Source: Acidobacteriota bacterium (GTDB lineage Bacteria; Acidobacteriota; Terriglobia; Terriglobales; Acidobacteriaceae). From it: a DNA stretch of 5,792 bases. The number at the start of each line of letters is the position of its first letter. The stretch's first letter is position 1. Below the pieces are notes generated by a model, which was given only the letters and a program-made list of their open reading frames with translations, did no database searches and was not told the origin of the DNA. Positions 5,346-5,792 of this stretch are shown here, in pieces. The translations under genes were made by a program, and so were the position numbers. Location: NCBI GenBank assembly GCA_021799405.1, contig JAJZAL010000304.1:1-5792 (forward strand). The letters run 5' to 3'.

Positions 5346-5792
5346 ATGGCACAGTGCAACCATCGCAATGCAGCCAGCAGGCCCAGCATCTATCAGACCG
5401 TCACTGACCGTATTATTTCCAGCCTCAAAGCAGGTGTGATTCCGTTGGAAAAGCCGTGGAAGACGCCGCGCTATGCAGGCGGGCCATTCCCGCGCAACTT
5501 CTACGCCGGCAAGCCCTACCGGGGAATCAATGTTCTCTTGCTTTGGTCGAGTGAGTACAACTCCTCATTTTGGCCTACCTTCAAGCAGGCGCAAGCATTG
5601 AAAGGCACGGTTCGCAAGGGCGAGCATGGAACGCAGATTATCTTTTACAAGCAACTTCCCGAACATGCGCAGCCACTTCCGCCGCCACGGGTAGCCGTGG
5701 ACTCTGCCGTTTCCGACTTGCTCACCCTCGAACCCCTTTTACCTGTACAACGATCCTTTGCGATCCTGAAGCGATCCTATCCTTCGCAAGTG
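5346..5792 (+). CDS. ArdC-type antirestriction protein, N-terminal part (cut by window edge)
   Basis: The 149 codons visible carry the N-terminal domain found in ArdC antirestriction proteins and TraC-type primases (DUF1738, single-stranded DNA binding). Signature segments are IYQTVTDRIISSLKAGVIPLEKPW (residues 15-38), GKPYRGINVLLLW (about 58-70), FWPTFKQAQALKGTVRKGEHG (about 78-98) and IIFYKQL. In conjugation such proteins protect incoming single-stranded DNA, and full-length ArdC adds a C-terminal metalloprotease-like domain that would lie outside the window. The usual IPW reads IPL here. After about residue 105 the sequence becomes proline-rich and departs from the family, and the usual YTVFN segment is not clear. 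No stop is met before the edge. AGGAG at 5331-5335 supports the start. The gene points away from the defence-like cassette and suggests a conjugative element continuing to the right. Confidence 0.82.
   Translation, partial: MAQCNHRNAASRPSIYQTVTDRIISSLKAGVIPLEKPWKTPRYAGGPFPRNFYAGKPYRGINVLLLWSSEYNSSFWPTFKQAQALKGTVRKGEHGTQIIFYKQLPEHAQPLPPPRVAVDSAVSDLLTLEPLLPVQRSFAILKRSYPSQV
5751..5778. repeat. three phased CGATCCT repeats
   Basis: CGATCCT occurs at 5751-5757, 5761-5767 and 5772-5778, that is every 10-11 bases (about one helical turn). It lies within the putative ArdC-type frame in its diverged part. Short tandem copies can be a replication-slippage product or a binding site. The window ends soon after, so its extent is unknown. 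Confidence 0.45.

Noticed and set aside
1..5792. CRISPR array, rRNA, tRNA or insertion sequence
   Set aside because: No regularly spaced repeats of CRISPR length, no cloverleaf, no rRNA-like sequence and no transposase were seen.

Overview
The window looks like the left end of an integrated mobile element in a bacterium. The host group cannot be fixed from 5.8 kb. The integrase style, the ArdC-type gene and GC-rich codons fit a proteobacterium or another high-GC soil or plant-associated lineage such as Acidobacteria. The first ~80 bases, read on the minus strand, encode the start of a Rossmann fold of the short-chain dehydrogenase (SDR) type with no usable start codon. This looks like host DNA cut at the element junction.

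Layout: SDR remnant (minus, 1-79); AT-rich junction with a candidate promoter, a recombinase core-like inverted repeat and two imperfect direct repeats (66-190); tyrosine integrase (plus, 216-1643); a gene-free stretch packed with hairpins (1644-2058); three co-directional minus-strand genes transcribed 4918 to 2059; a 400-base divergent intergenic region with a palindrome-flanked promoter on one side and a structured leader on the other; and the N-terminal part of an ArdC-type antirestriction gene (plus, 5346 to the right edge).

The three minus-strand genes, in transcription order, are a TIR-like protein with an uncharacterised C-terminal region ending in a CxxC tail, a zinc-ribbon plus HEPN protein carrying the RNxxxH ribonuclease motif, and a cytoplasmic trypsin-like serine protease. 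These domain types recur in bacterial immunity and abortive infection, and the cassette lies between an integrase and an antirestriction gene. It is therefore a credible candidate for a little-described defence cassette: TIR-like sensor or NADase, HEPN nuclease, protease. By eye its base composition is lower in GC (about 50% in sampled lines) than the integrase (about 60% or more), which suggests separate acquisition.

The cassette may be decaying. The protease frame has a single in-frame ochre stop between its catalytic His and its Asp and Ser. The HEPN frame has no ATG, GTG or TTG ahead of its first zinc cysteines, only a CTG where an ATG would be expected. Both could be real mutations, sequencing errors, or unusual expression signals. 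Function is inferred from motifs only; nothing here proves that the system is active.
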